From an uncultured Phycisphaera sp. (GTDB lineage Bacteria > Planctomycetota > Phycisphaerae > Phycisphaerales > SM1A02), in assembly GCA_937919685.1 (NCBI GenBank), contig CALFOM010000200.1, forward strand, positions 1 through 40,985: a stretch of 40,985 nt of DNA. The letters are read 5' to 3'. This document shows positions 16,789-26,533 of the stretch, in pieces. Both the position numbers and the translations under genes were made by a program. The stretch's first letter is position 1, and every line of letters starts with the position of its first letter. The notes beneath the pieces were generated by a model. It was not told where the DNA came from and ran no database searches. It saw nothing but the letters and a program-made list of their open reading frames with translations.

Positions 16789-18333
16789 TCAGCCGGTCCA
16801 TGCCGCCAACATCACCCCGATGTCACCCCCACCGACCTCGCCGTTGCCATCGAGATCAGCTTGGGGATCAGTCGTCCCCCAGAGCGAGAGGAGAATGCCG
16901 AAGTCTGCACCGTTGACCAGGCCATCGTGGTTCAGGTCGGCCGGAACGAAGGCGGTCGGCTCCGGGATCCACCAGGCGACCGCTGCCCGGGTCGACGCCG
17001 AATTCCCATCGATTCGAGTCAGTCGAACCGCATAATCACCGGCCGCAAGTCCCCGAAGGTGAACGAGCTCGACGCTGTCGACGCTGCTTTCGCTTCGCAC
17101 GTTGCCGGCCGCAAAGACTCCGGTGTCGGCGCCAACCAGCGACACGGCCAATCCATCTTCGATCCGGAAGAGTTCGAGATCCAGATCGGGATGGACTGCC
17201 GAATTGAAGTTGCTCGCGACGACCCGGTTCCAGGTCGCGAGAATTCCGATCTCGTCGGCCGTCTCCGAAAGCGAAAACCGATGCCAGAGGCTCTCACCGT
17301 TGGACATCAGTTCGAAATCCCAGCCCGGTCCGGCCATGGTCGGCGTCTCCGGGAGCGAAGATTCGCCGGACTGCTCGAGACCGGTATAGATCCGGTGGGC
17401 CCGATCAATCTCCACGACGCCGGCCCCAAAGACCTCGTCGAGCGGACGGGCGGTGCTGCCGCGATCGGCCCTGGAAGTCGAAGGATTGTTCGTCCAATCG
17501 TCATTGCGGGCCGCTCCCGCGAGCAGAACCGCCTTCAAGACCTGCGGGAGATCGGCGATGCTGTTGCCATCGAGTTCGGGCGTGGTGTTCGCGGTTTCGT
17601 AGAGCAGCGCGGCACATGCCGACACGATCGGCGTGGTGAAACTTGTAAAATCTCCGGGAGCAACAATCTCCGGCTTCATTCGGCCCTGGATTTCCGTACC
17701 CGGTCCGGTGTCGGAGGCGTCGTGCTCGCCATCACTCCGGCCGACGGAGATGCCATGATGCATTCCGGCGAGCAATGCGAAGGAATCACTCCCCGCGCCG
17801 TTGTTGACACCCATGATCCAGAGGGTCCCGAAGGTATTCGCGGCATAATCCGCACGACGAATGGCCGACACGTCGGATGAACTTCCTAGGGTGCCGATCC
17901 AACTGTGATTGAATATCTTCGCCCCCCCGGGCGGACTGGCTGGCAGGCTGCTCGAACCCAGTCGCAAATACCCCGAACCAATGAAATCATTGACGTCGTA
18001 GAGATTGACGGTCGAGATTCCCGGCGCCACGCTGTCCTGATTGCCGTAGAACTTGAATCCGACCTGGGACGCATGAAGACTCGGCTCGGTAGCCCCGCTC
18101 CGTTGGATGAACGTGATGCCGGAGAACTGACCGTTCCCCTGATGCGGCGAGTAACCCGGATTAGGTACCTCGACTTGGACCACACCCACGCCTGCACCGG
18201 TCGGCGCCGCGGCGCCGAGCCTCGTCACCAGTGCGTCGTATCCGATCTCCGAGAAGATGTCTGCGGAGCCCCCGCCCACAATCGCCAGAACCGGCGCAAT
18301 GATCACAAGGGCGTGGCAGGTACTGATCTTCAT
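16789..18333 (-). CDS. Secreted subtilisin-like (S8) protein with dockerin-type C-terminus
   Basis: The product is 514 residues. The start at 18333 gives MKISTCHALVIIAPVLAIVGGGSA, a Sec signal peptide. The peptidase-like part spans about residues 45-330. H87 (HASQVG) matches the family's catalytic His, N142 (NHSW) the oxyanion Asn and S231 (TSFTTP) the nucleophile. The catalytic Asp position holds Glu (E55, VVQVE), so activity is uncertain. A beta-rich domain, probably of pre-peptidase or PPC type, follows. The C-terminus (464-514) has two calcium-loop repeats, DLNHDGLVNGADFG and DLDGNGEVGGGDIG, of the dockerin type common in planctomycete exoproteins. It may be anchored or complexed outside the cell. 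No cohesin is nearby. Confidence 0.85.
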   Translation of the reverse strand: MKISTCHALVIIAPVLAIVGGGSADIFSEIGYDALVTRLGAAAPTGAGVGVVQVEVPNPGYSPHQGNGQFSGITFIQRSGATEPSLHASQVGFKFYGNQDSVAPGISTVNLYDVNDFIGSGYLRLGSSSLPASPPGGAKIFNHSWIGTLGSSSDVSAIRRADYAANTFGTLWIMGVNNGAGSDSFALLAGMHHGISVGRSDGEHDASDTGPGTEIQGRMKPEIVAPGDFTSFTTPIVSACAALLYETANTTPELDGNSIADLPQVLKAVLLAGAARNDDWTNNPSTSRADRGSTARPLDEVFGAGVVEIDRAHRIYTGLEQSGESSLPETPTMAGPGWDFELMSNGESLWHRFSLSETADEIGILATWNRVVASNFNSAVHPDLDLELFRIEDGLAVSLVGADTGVFAAGNVRSESSVDSVELVHLRGLAAGDYAVRLTRIDGNSASTRAAVAWWIPEPTAFVPADLNHDGLVNGADFGILLSLWGTTDPQADLDGNGEVGGGDIGVMLAAWTG

Positions 18334-18449
18334 ATCATTCGATCCCGTTGATGAGTTTGACCGCCCAGTGGTTCGGACGACACACTCCAACTGTATCCCT
18401 CACCAGCGACCGGTCCAGCAGAAAGTCCGAGAACCCTGCGAGGAATCCG

Positions 18450-18469
18450 CTCATCATGCGGGTGATGAG
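18450..18469 (-). other. Hairpin after motB
   Basis: CTCATCA, six bases, then TGATGAG form a seven-pair hairpin about 28 bases past the motB stop. It lacks a T-run on either strand, so it may be a processing site, part of the upstream region of the S8 gene, or chance. GTGAT and ATCAC at 18462-18480 form a second overlapping dyad. Confidence 0.35.
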
Positions 18470-18496
18470 GATTAGATCACGACTGGGAGACGAAAA

Positions 18497-19264
18497 TTAG
18501 GGAAGCGCCGCGTCACGCCGAACCAGAAGTTCGACTCTTGCGTCCTCGCTCGGCCGCGTATTCAGGCCGAGATGGTCGCGGCGTGGCTCGCTTGTGCCGC
18601 TGATCTGAACGCGGATGCGTGCCGGGGGAATGCCCGCGGCTTCGAGCCGTTTCACGACGACCTGCGCCCGAGCCCAGGCAATCTCGCGGCCTTCCTGCGG
18701 CCGATTGAACGCCTCAGGTTCCGACGCATGCCCACGAACTTCGATCACGTTTCGACGACCCGCCTGAGATTTCGCAAAGTCGGTGATGATCGACTCGGAC
18801 TGTGGCGTCATCGACAATGACTTGAACGCGAAGGGAACATCCGTTCCTTCCCCGAAGTAGTCAATATCACGCGGCGATCGGACATCTTGCTCACGACCTC
18901 GCACGCCCTTGGTACTGGCGTCGCCCGCGCCGCGGTGACGGATCGCCTGAAGTACGCGGGCATCTCGCGGATCATCTGGATTGAGGGGATTGTGGAACGC
19001 TCGTCGAACTGCTTCGATGAGTTCCGGATCGATCTCCTGAACCTCCATCGCCGCGCCTTCCGATTCCTCGCCGCCACCGCCGGCATTGCCGCCCTTGGGT
19101 TGTACGTTCAAGGCGAAGAGGATCACGAAGAAGCCCATCAAGAGCATCGCCATGTCGGCGAATGAGATCAGCCACTCCGGAGCCCCTGGCGCTTCCTCCT
19201 CGTGGCCGCAGCCACCGAATCCGATGCCGCGCCCACCTCGATACTTTTCCTGGTTGTCCGACAT
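18497..19264 (-). CDS. motB: Flagellar motor stator protein MotB
   Basis: The product is 255 residues. With MotA it forms the proton-driven stator that turns the flagellum. The single membrane span EWLISFADMAMLLMGFFVILFAL contains D37, the proton-carrying Asp of MotB. The C-terminal OmpA-like peptidoglycan-binding domain covers about residues 135-250 and includes IEVRGHASEPE and RAQVVVKRLEAAGI. The plug and linker between them are long and charged. Of two adjacent ATG codons the second (19264) is better spaced from GGGAG. It follows motA by 21 bp on the same strand. No other flagellar gene is in the window. Confidence 0.93.
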   Translation of the reverse strand: MSDNQEKYRGGRGIGFGGCGHEEEAPGAPEWLISFADMAMLLMGFFVILFALNVQPKGGNAGGGGEESEGAAMEVQEIDPELIEAVRRAFHNPLNPDDPRDARVLQAIRHRGAGDASTKGVRGREQDVRSPRDIDYFGEGTDVPFAFKSLSMTPQSESIITDFAKSQAGRRNVIEVRGHASEPEAFNRPQEGREIAWARAQVVVKRLEAAGIPPARIRVQISGTSEPRRDHLGLNTRPSEDARVELLVRRDAALP

Positions 19265-19285
19265 CATGATCTCCCTCGCGTCGGA

Positions 19286-20071
19286 TCAAGCCGCGAACTT
19301 GAGGCTGCTCCGTCCCGAGTGGGGGACGAAGGCGAGCATCTTTTCCGTAGTGGTTCTGGGGTTGTCGCCGGCCTGAATGCTCATGATTCCCTGAAGCATC
19401 ATCTCCTTGGCGAGAATTTCCTCGCCTGAGCGGAGCGACAATTTGTCACCGATCGGTCCGGCGATCGCATTCGCGAGCACGGTGCCATACATCGTCGCAG
19501 TCACGGCGACCGCGAGCATGCCACCGAGTTCCTCGATGCTGCCGCCAAGGGAACCGAACATTCCGATCTGTCCGATCAATGTGGCCGCGAGACCGTACCC
19601 CGGCCCATAGAGTTTGATGAGGTCGAAGAACTTCTTTCCTGCCTTGTGTCGTTCCTGGATCGCCATGACCTCAAGTCGAAGCGTCGTCTCGACAATCGCT
19701 TCGTCCGTGCCATCGACGGCCATTTTCAGACCCTGAGCGAGGAAGGGATCCTTGATGTTCTCGATTTCGCTTTCCAGTGCGAGTATTCCATCCCGACGCG
19801 CCTTGTCGCTGAGCGTGGCCATCAAGGTCACGGTTTCTGCGTTGGAGACCGAGGGCTCCCGCATGAACGCCTTGATGTATCCGGGCACTTGCTTCAACTT
19901 CTCCATCGGCATGGCCATGAAGAGCACGCTGATCGTGCCGCCGAAGACCATGATCGCGCCTTTCAATGACCAGAACATCATGATGTTCCCGCCGTGACTG
20001 AGCACGAGCATCATCGTTCCAACCAGAACGACGACCCCTAAGATGGTCCCGATGACACTGGCCTTGTCCAT
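19286..20071 (-). CDS. motA: Flagellar motor stator protein MotA
   Basis: The product is 261 residues with four membrane spans. It is the ring-forming stator subunit that couples proton flow to rotation of the FliG ring. The N-terminal span begins at MDKASVIGTILGVVVLVG. The cytoplasmic loop holds charged residues for FliG contact, and the conserved segment LIKLYGPGYGLAATLIGQIGMF covers the start of the third span. The start at 20071 follows GGGAGG at a slightly long spacing. The ATG 20 codons upstream would add a hydrophilic extension before the first span and is rejected. It is paired with motB. Confidence 0.94.
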   Translation of the reverse strand: MDKASVIGTILGVVVLVGTMMLVLSHGGNIMMFWSLKGAIMVFGGTISVLFMAMPMEKLKQVPGYIKAFMREPSVSNAETVTLMATLSDKARRDGILALESEIENIKDPFLAQGLKMAVDGTDEAIVETTLRLEVMAIQERHKAGKKFFDLIKLYGPGYGLAATLIGQIGMFGSLGGSIEELGGMLAVAVTATMYGTVLANAIAGPIGDKLSLRSGEEILAKEMMLQGIMSIQAGDNPRTTTEKMLAFVPHSGRSSLKFAA

Positions 20072-20313
20072 GATGCGATCGACCTCCCTGCCGCGATGGG
20101 GCTCGCCACCGAAAGAGTGGAAACCCGACACAGGAGAAGCGATCGACCAAAAAGCAAGGGTTCTTCACGCGAGTATCGACCTCCGCGGCACGAGCGTGCG
20201 AATCGTGCGGGATAGGCTGCTCAAATCACGGTGGAGGGACGTTTCTTATCGGAGACGTCGGAGCATCCGGAATGCGACGTCAGATCCTCGATACCCGATT
20301 CCTGAAAGGGCGA

Positions 20314-20592
20314 TCAAACCGTCTCGGTGACCCGCTTCAAGGCCGCGGCGGGACGGAAACCCACCGTGCTGCACGCGGGAATGATCAAAGACTCACCGGT
20401 TCGCGGATTCCGGCCCGATCGTTCGGCCCGATGCTTCCGTTCGAAGGACCCAAATCCCGCGATGGTCACCGATCCCTCCCGTTCAACACCCTCGAGAATC
20501 GCATCTAGAACCGCCTTGACCGCCTTTTCAGCATGGCTTCGGGGGCCGCCAAGGTCGGCGGTGACGAATTCGATGAGATCACTCTTATTCAT
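20314..20592 (-). CDS. HU/IHF-family DNA-binding protein
   Basis: This 92-residue nucleoid protein bends and compacts DNA. It starts at MNKSDLIEFV (GGAG six bases before the ATG at 20592) and has the full family pattern: the dimer helix, GFGSFERKHRAERSGRNPRTGE with the basic beta arm and its Pro, and a C-terminal FRPAAALKRVT helix. It is the length of HU rather than of the extended planctomycete or actinobacterial HU forms with Lys-rich tails. The upstream region carries a striking dyad and is shared with a divergent dehydrogenase gene. Confidence 0.93.
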   Translation of the reverse strand: MNKSDLIEFVTADLGGPRSHAEKAVKAVLDAILEGVEREGSVTIAGFGSFERKHRAERSGRNPRTGESLIIPACSTVGFRPAAALKRVTETV

Positions 20593-20640
20593 GCTCGGCT
20601 CCATTCGGGTTGTCGATCCTGCGGAAGATAACGACTCGAT

Positions 20641-20673
20641 CCCCGGGAGACCGATCGACGGTCTGTCCCGGGG
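20641..20673. promoter_or_regulatory. Long interrupted inverted repeat between HU and the dehydrogenase gene
   Basis: CCCCGGGA then GACCG pair with CGGTC then TCCCGGGG across a five-base loop (ATCGA), with a two-base TG bulge on the right arm. All 13 positions pair. It lies 49-81 bases upstream of the HU start. It could be a leader hairpin, an operator for autoregulation or a divider between the divergent promoters. No clear T-run follows, so termination is unlikely. Confidence 0.55.
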
Positions 20674-20779
20674 GATTGTCGGTGGACATTCGCTCCAAGT
20701 TGCAAAGTGAAGAGGAATCCGGGCGAACGGGCGGAGTCACCGGTTCAGGGGAACCAACGAGTGCTAGCATCCGTTTTCG

Positions 20780-21754
20780 ATGAACGATCAACCCAAGAAT
20801 CCGAATCCCCCGCTCGTTGTCCGAACCGAGCATCTGGATCCAGCCGCCGAAGCTTGGATCGCGGAACGCTGCGAATTCCTCGTGGCGTCACCGGGTGATG
20901 CGGCGTTCGAGTCCGTCGCGGCGCGAATCACCGGCTTGGTGGTTCGAACGTACACCGAGGTGAACGAGGCACTGCTGGATCGACTTCCATCATTGAAGGT
21001 CGTCGCCCGGGCTGGCGTCGGCGTCGACAACATTGACGTGGCCGCCTGTCGAAGACGCGGCATCGAAGTCGTACACACTCCTGACGCGAACACTCAGGCC
21101 GTCGTTGAATACGTCACCGCACTCTTGTGCGATGCGCTTCGGCCCAGGGTCTTCCTCTCGGAAGCCGTCGATCAGACCGCTTGGAACAAGATTCGCAGCG
21201 AGATCTGTGGTGGTTCGCAGATGAACGAACTGAGCCTCGGAATTCTCGGTTTCGGGCGAATCGGACGGCGAATCGCGGAGGTAGCGGGCGCAATCGGATT
21301 CACCGTCAGGTACCACGATCTACTCGACATCGACGCATCACATCGCGCAGGCGCCGAACCGGTCTCTCTGGAACGCCTCTTCGAGATGAGCGACGCGCTC
21401 ACGATCCACGTCGATGGACGAAAGACCAATCACGGTCTGATCAATACCGCCCTCCTGAGCCTGATGAAGAGCGACTCGATCCTGCTCAACACCAGCCGGG
21501 GCTTCGTCGTGGACGAGTCCGCGATCGCCGAGTGGCTGGCCGAACATCCTGCCGCACAGGCCGTGCTCGACGTCCACGAACAAGAACCATTCACCGACGA
21601 CAACCCACTGATCGAACTTCCCAACGCCCACCTCGCACCGCACCTCGCCAGTCGAACCACGACGGCGATGGCCAACATGAGCTGGGTGGTCAAGGATCTC
21701 TGGCGGGTCCTCGACGGTGAACGGCCGAAACATCCGGCGCCCGACCCCAGCTGA
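20780..21754 (+). CDS. D-2-hydroxyacid dehydrogenase, phosphoglycerate dehydrogenase-like
   Basis: The product is a 324-residue NAD-dependent dehydrogenase. The Rossmann motif is GILGFGRIG (154-162). The catalytic trio is R240 (NTSRG), E269 (HEQEP) and H288 (APHLA), with the N-terminal segment ARAGVGVDNIDV typical of 3-phosphoglycerate dehydrogenase. It lacks the C-terminal ACT regulatory domain, so it could be a short SerA or act on hydroxypyruvate, glyoxylate or another 2-oxoacid. Enolase lies downstream on the same strand, about 350 bp away, which hints at the glycerate branch, but the two are not obviously co-transcribed. Start ATG at 20780. Confidence 0.88.
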   Translation: MNDQPKNPNPPLVVRTEHLDPAAEAWIAERCEFLVASPGDAAFESVAARITGLVVRTYTEVNEALLDRLPSLKVVARAGVGVDNIDVAACRRRGIEVVHTPDANTQAVVEYVTALLCDALRPRVFLSEAVDQTAWNKIRSEICGGSQMNELSLGILGFGRIGRRIAEVAGAIGFTVRYHDLLDIDASHRAGAEPVSLERLFEMSDALTIHVDGRKTNHGLINTALLSLMKSDSILLNTSRGFVVDESAIAEWLAEHPAAQAVLDVHEQEPFTDDNPLIELPNAHLAPHLASRTTTAMANMSWVVKDLWRVLDGERPKHPAPDPS

Positions 21755-21874
21755 TAAGCATGGATCCGGACCGAAGAACGGCCGAGCGACCCAAAGGTCT
21801 TCTCCGGCGATCGCCGCCCCTGCGAAACCGAGCACCGGGGGCAACACGATCGTGATACCGAGAGCCTTCTTCAT
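21755..21874 (-). other. Start of a small secreted-protein gene, or its remnant, running into the antisense of the dehydrogenase gene
   Basis: An ATG at 21874 follows GGAG at seven bases and encodes MKKALGITIVLPPVLGFAGA then AIAGED, a convincing Sec signal peptide. After about 40 codons the frame passes into the antisense of the dehydrogenase gene and stays open to 21338 (178 residues in all), where the sequence no longer looks like protein. It may be a genuine overlapping gene, a gene truncated when its neighbours were brought together, or a short secreted peptide disrupted by a frameshift. I do not recognise the product. Confidence 0.35.
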
Positions 21875-21899
21875 TTCTTTTCTCCGCTGCGAGTTTTGC

Positions 21900-21929
21900 T
21901 CAATACCGTTCGTTCCCACGTTGGAACAA
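21900..21929 (-). promoter_or_regulatory. Candidate sigma-70 promoter
   Basis: On the minus strand TTGTTC (21929-21924), an 18-base spacer and TATTGA (21905-21900) resemble -35 and -10 boxes. Transcription would start near 21893, about 20 bases before the ATG at 21874. Confidence 0.4.
21912..21927. promoter_or_regulatory. Operator-like palindrome
   Basis: GTTCCCACGTTGGAAC is a 16-base dyad with one mismatched pair. It overlaps the spacer and the candidate -35 box on the minus strand, where a repressor would be expected to bind. It is also upstream of enolase on the plus strand. The regulator is unknown. The rest of the 352-bp gap between the dehydrogenase and enolase genes shows nothing further I can support. 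Confidence 0.45.
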
Positions 21930-22076
21930 AATGAAACTCTGCGGAGGATGGCGTCGAGAGAGGCCCCGAGACAAAAAAGAGGATTCTCAACGTTTTCGAG
22001 AGTTCGGTATCTCCGTTTGGAAGGACCGTCTCCAGCCGCAGAGGCGTCGATCGAATACGATCTCGGTCCACTCTGA

Positions 22077-23390
<1,314 letters not shown>

Positions 23391-23400
23391 GGCCACCTGA

Positions 23401-24597
23401 TCAGAAGAACGCCTGTATTCCGGTGAGTTCTCGACCAAGGACGAGCCGGTGGACGTCTCGGGTTCCTTCGTAGGTGGCGACGGACTCCAGATTGATCATG
23501 TGCCTCATGACACAGTGCTCGTCGAGAATGCCGACGCCGCCGAGAAGATCCCGACAGGTCCGCGCGACGACCTGCGCCGCATCCACCGTCGAACTCTTGG
23601 CGAGGGAGACCTGTGCGCCGGTCGCCTGCCCCTGTTCCTTCAAATCCGCAAGCCGGCTCGCGATCGCCGCAGCCTGAACGATCCGCGTGTGACAATCCGC
23701 CAACTTGTCCTGGGTGAGCTGAAAGGACGCGAGTTTTCTCCCGAAGACCTCCCGTTGACCGACATGCGCGAGTGCGTCGGAGAGACACGCCTCGGCGGCA
23801 CCGATGACCCCCCAGGCGATGCCGTACCGGGCCTGATCGAGACAGGTCAACGGCGATCTCAGACCATCGGTGTCCGGCAACAGGTCGTCGGCGTTGAGCG
23901 GAACGTCCTCAAGCCGAATCTTCGAGGTGCGGGCGACTCGAAGGCTCATCTTGTTTCGAATCAACGTGGTTTCGAATCCTGGCCGATCCGTGGGGACGAG
24001 AAAGCCCCGGATTGACCTCGCCGCTGTGGTCTCCACGCCTTCGATGCCCTCGGTCTTCGCCCAGATGATCGCCACATCGGCGACGTCGGCGTTCCCGATC
24101 CACATCTTTTCTCCCGACAGAAGCCATCCGTCGCCATCTTTCCGAGCGGTGGTCATCATCCCACCAGGATTCGAGCCGAAACCCGGCTCGGTGAGCCCGA
24201 AGCAACCCAGCGCCGCACCCGTTCGCATCTGGGGGAGCCAGTGATCACGTTGTGCGTCGGAACCGAAGTACCGAATCGCATTCATCGCCAGCGAACTCTG
24301 GACGCTCGCCATGGTTCGCAGCCCGCTGTCGCCTCGTTCGAGCTCTCGCATAATCATGCCGTTCGCCCGCGACGAGAGGCCGGGACAACCCCAGCCCTCG
24401 AGCGTCGCACCGAAACAGCCGAGCTCCCCCATCTCCGGTATGAGATCGGTCGGAAAATCATCCCGTTCCCAGTACTCGTTGACCACCGGAAGGAACCGAT
24501 TCTGGACGAACTCCCGAACACGATCTCGAAGTGCCCGCTCCTCGTCGGTGAGGAGGTCGTCGAAACGGTAGAGATCAAGATCTTCTGGGCTAAGCAT
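23401..24597 (-). CDS. gcdH: Glutaryl-CoA dehydrogenase
   Basis: This acyl-CoA dehydrogenase family flavoenzyme oxidises and decarboxylates glutaryl-CoA to crotonyl-CoA in lysine, hydroxylysine and tryptophan breakdown. The product is 398 residues. The pattern is close to known glutaryl-CoA dehydrogenases: SGLRTMASVQSSLAMNAI with the Arg that binds the substrate carboxylate, CFGLTEPGFGSNPGGM, SGEKMWIGNADVADV, ARYGIAWGVIGAAE and RHMINLESVATYEGTRD. E377 of the last motif is the catalytic base, and the protein ends in LTGIQAFF. The start at 24597 (MLSPEDLDLYRFDDLL) is preferred over a longer frame reaching into the divergent promoter region. It diverges from an acyl-CoA synthetase gene. Confidence 0.93.
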   Translation of the reverse strand: MLSPEDLDLYRFDDLLTDEERALRDRVREFVQNRFLPVVNEYWERDDFPTDLIPEMGELGCFGATLEGWGCPGLSSRANGMIMRELERGDSGLRTMASVQSSLAMNAIRYFGSDAQRDHWLPQMRTGAALGCFGLTEPGFGSNPGGMMTTARKDGDGWLLSGEKMWIGNADVADVAIIWAKTEGIEGVETTAARSIRGFLVPTDRPGFETTLIRNKMSLRVARTSKIRLEDVPLNADDLLPDTDGLRSPLTCLDQARYGIAWGVIGAAEACLSDALAHVGQREVFGRKLASFQLTQDKLADCHTRIVQAAAIASRLADLKEQGQATGAQVSLAKSSTVDAAQVVARTCRDLLGGVGILDEHCVMRHMINLESVATYEGTRDVHRLVLGRELTGIQAFF

Positions 24598-24809
24598 GGG
24601 AGGCAACCTGACAAGGCATTCGAAACATGAATACGAACAGCGAGACGATCCCGCACTCGATCGTGGCGGTTGTCGGGTTCGTCGCCAAGGACCCGCCCGA
24701 TGCACGCCACCTTCCGGATCGACCGTTCCGGCCGGTTATGATCCATTTTCCTCCGCATCGCTGTTGCGACTAGATGACGCGGGCGACTCCAAAGCCTACC
24801 GGATCAACC

Positions 24810-26435
24810 ATGAATCCTTCTCGAAGACTGCTACTCAAGCATCTGGCTTTTCGAGCCTCGGAAATCTCGCCTCAAGACGGATTGGTCTCGAGCCCCCCCG
24901 ACGGCGAGCGATTCGTCGCATGGCCGGAAGTCGCCGACCGCTCGAAGCGACTGGCGACGGCGTTGGTGGCTTGGGGCGTCAAGCCCGGGGATCGGGTCGC
25001 GACGCTCGCGTTCAACGACCATCGCCACATCGACGCGTACTTCGCCGTGCCTTGCCTCGGCGCCACGCTCCATCCGATCAACGTCCGCTGGAACCTCGAG
25101 GAGATGGCGTCGGTTCTCGCCCACACTCGGGATCGAATCGTATTCGTCGACGCGAGCCTGATGGACCGGGCGATCGCCTTGGCGGATCGATGCCCATGGA
25201 TCGAGCGTCTGGTCCGCATGGGCCCGTCGGAGACCGACGACGGTCCGTCGGCCGTTCGGGCCGGCGTCGATATCACCGACCACGACGAGCTCTTGGCGTC
25301 GAGCATGCCGATCACCGAGTGGCCGGATCTCGAAGAACACGACGTGATGGCGATGTGCTCGACCAGCGGCACCACGGGCATCCCCAAGACCGTCGCCTAC
25401 ACCCACCGAACGACCTGTCTCCAGACCATGGCCCTTGGCCTCACCGACTGCATGCGACTCTCGGGCCGCGACACGGTGCTCGCGATCGTGCCGATGTTCC
25501 ACGCGCTCGGCTGGTGCTTCCCCTACGCCTGCGGCATGCTCGGTTCGAGACTGGTGCTTCCGCATCGGGATCTCCGACCCGAACGGATTCTCGACCTCAT
25601 GGTCGAACATGAAGTCACCACTTCGGTCGCAGTGCCGACGGTGTGGAATGCGGTGCTGGCCGCACTCTCCGCGTCGCCGGGCCGCTGGGACCTCGACCGC
25701 CTGGAACGGATCGTCTCCGGCGGAGCCGCCCCAACCGCCTCGATGATCAAGGCGTTCCGCGACGAGCACGGCGTGGAAGTCATTCATTCCTGGGGCATGA
25801 CCGAGATCAACCCGGTCGGCACGATGTCACCGGCGGCCACGACGCGGGAGGAAGCCGCCCTCGACCCCGATCAACGGCTCCGACATCAACAAGTCGCGGG
25901 TCGACCGCTTCCTGGATTAAAACTTGAGATTGAAGATGAGGACGGCCAGCAAACGCCCCATGACGGCACCTCGACCGGGCGCCTTCTGGTCTCCGGCTGG
26001 TGGGTTGCCGAGACGTACGCGTTCGACCATCCAGACGGCGACCGATTCCGATCGGACGGCCGCCTCGATACCGGTGATGTCGCCTCGATCGACGATCGCG
26101 GCCGCATGGCGATCCGGGACCGCGCCAAGGACATGATCAAGTCGGGCGGCGAATGGATCTCCAGCCTCGCCCTTGAACGGGCCATTGGTGACTTTCCAGA
26201 AGTCGCGACGTGTGCCGTCGTCGCTCGCCCCGACGATCGCTGGGGAGAACGACCGATCGCGGTGATCTCGCTCGCACCCGCGGCATCACTCGACTTCACG
26301 TCCCTGCAGAACCGGCTTGCCGAAGACTTCGAGCGTTGGCAATGTCCGGATGATCTGGTGATCGTCGATTCGATTCCCCTGACTTCGACGGGCAAGATCG
26401 ACAAGAAGGCGCTTCGCGCCCGATTCCCCTCCTGA
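24810..26435 (+). CDS. Fatty acyl-CoA synthetase (AMP-forming, AlkK/FadD type)
   Basis: The product is a 541-residue adenylate-forming ligase that activates a carboxylic acid as its acyl-CoA through an acyl-AMP intermediate. The P-loop is STSGTTGIPKTVAYTH. The adenine-pocket motif is SWGMTEINPVG. Further family motifs are DGRLDTGDVASID and RAKDMIKSGGEWIS, and the C-terminal Lys is in STGKIDKKALR. The length and the pattern VPMFHALGW place it with medium- to long-chain synthetases such as AlkK. The exact acid is unknown. The start at 24810 has a weak ribosome site; an ATG 12 codons upstream (24774) is possible. It diverges from gcdH across about 210 bp and precedes the ABC exporter pair. Confidence 0.88.
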   Translation: MNPSRRLLLKHLAFRASEISPQDGLVSSPPDGERFVAWPEVADRSKRLATALVAWGVKPGDRVATLAFNDHRHIDAYFAVPCLGATLHPINVRWNLEEMASVLAHTRDRIVFVDASLMDRAIALADRCPWIERLVRMGPSETDDGPSAVRAGVDITDHDELLASSMPITEWPDLEEHDVMAMCSTSGTTGIPKTVAYTHRTTCLQTMALGLTDCMRLSGRDTVLAIVPMFHALGWCFPYACGMLGSRLVLPHRDLRPERILDLMVEHEVTTSVAVPTVWNAVLAALSASPGRWDLDRLERIVSGGAAPTASMIKAFRDEHGVEVIHSWGMTEINPVGTMSPAATTREEAALDPDQRLRHQQVAGRPLPGLKLEIEDEDGQQTPHDGTSTGRLLVSGWWVAETYAFDHPDGDRFRSDGRLDTGDVASIDDRGRMAIRDRAKDMIKSGGEWISSLALERAIGDFPEVATCAVVARPDDRWGERPIAVISLAPAASLDFTSLQNRLAEDFERWQCPDDLVIVDSIPLTSTGKIDKKALRARFPS

Positions 26436-26533
26436 CCGCGAAACCTCGTCGGATTCAACGAGTACCGTGACCTGTCCGGACTCGGCCGTATCGAGACCCC
26501 TCCAATTCGTCGCTGCGACACTCCAGACCTCAC

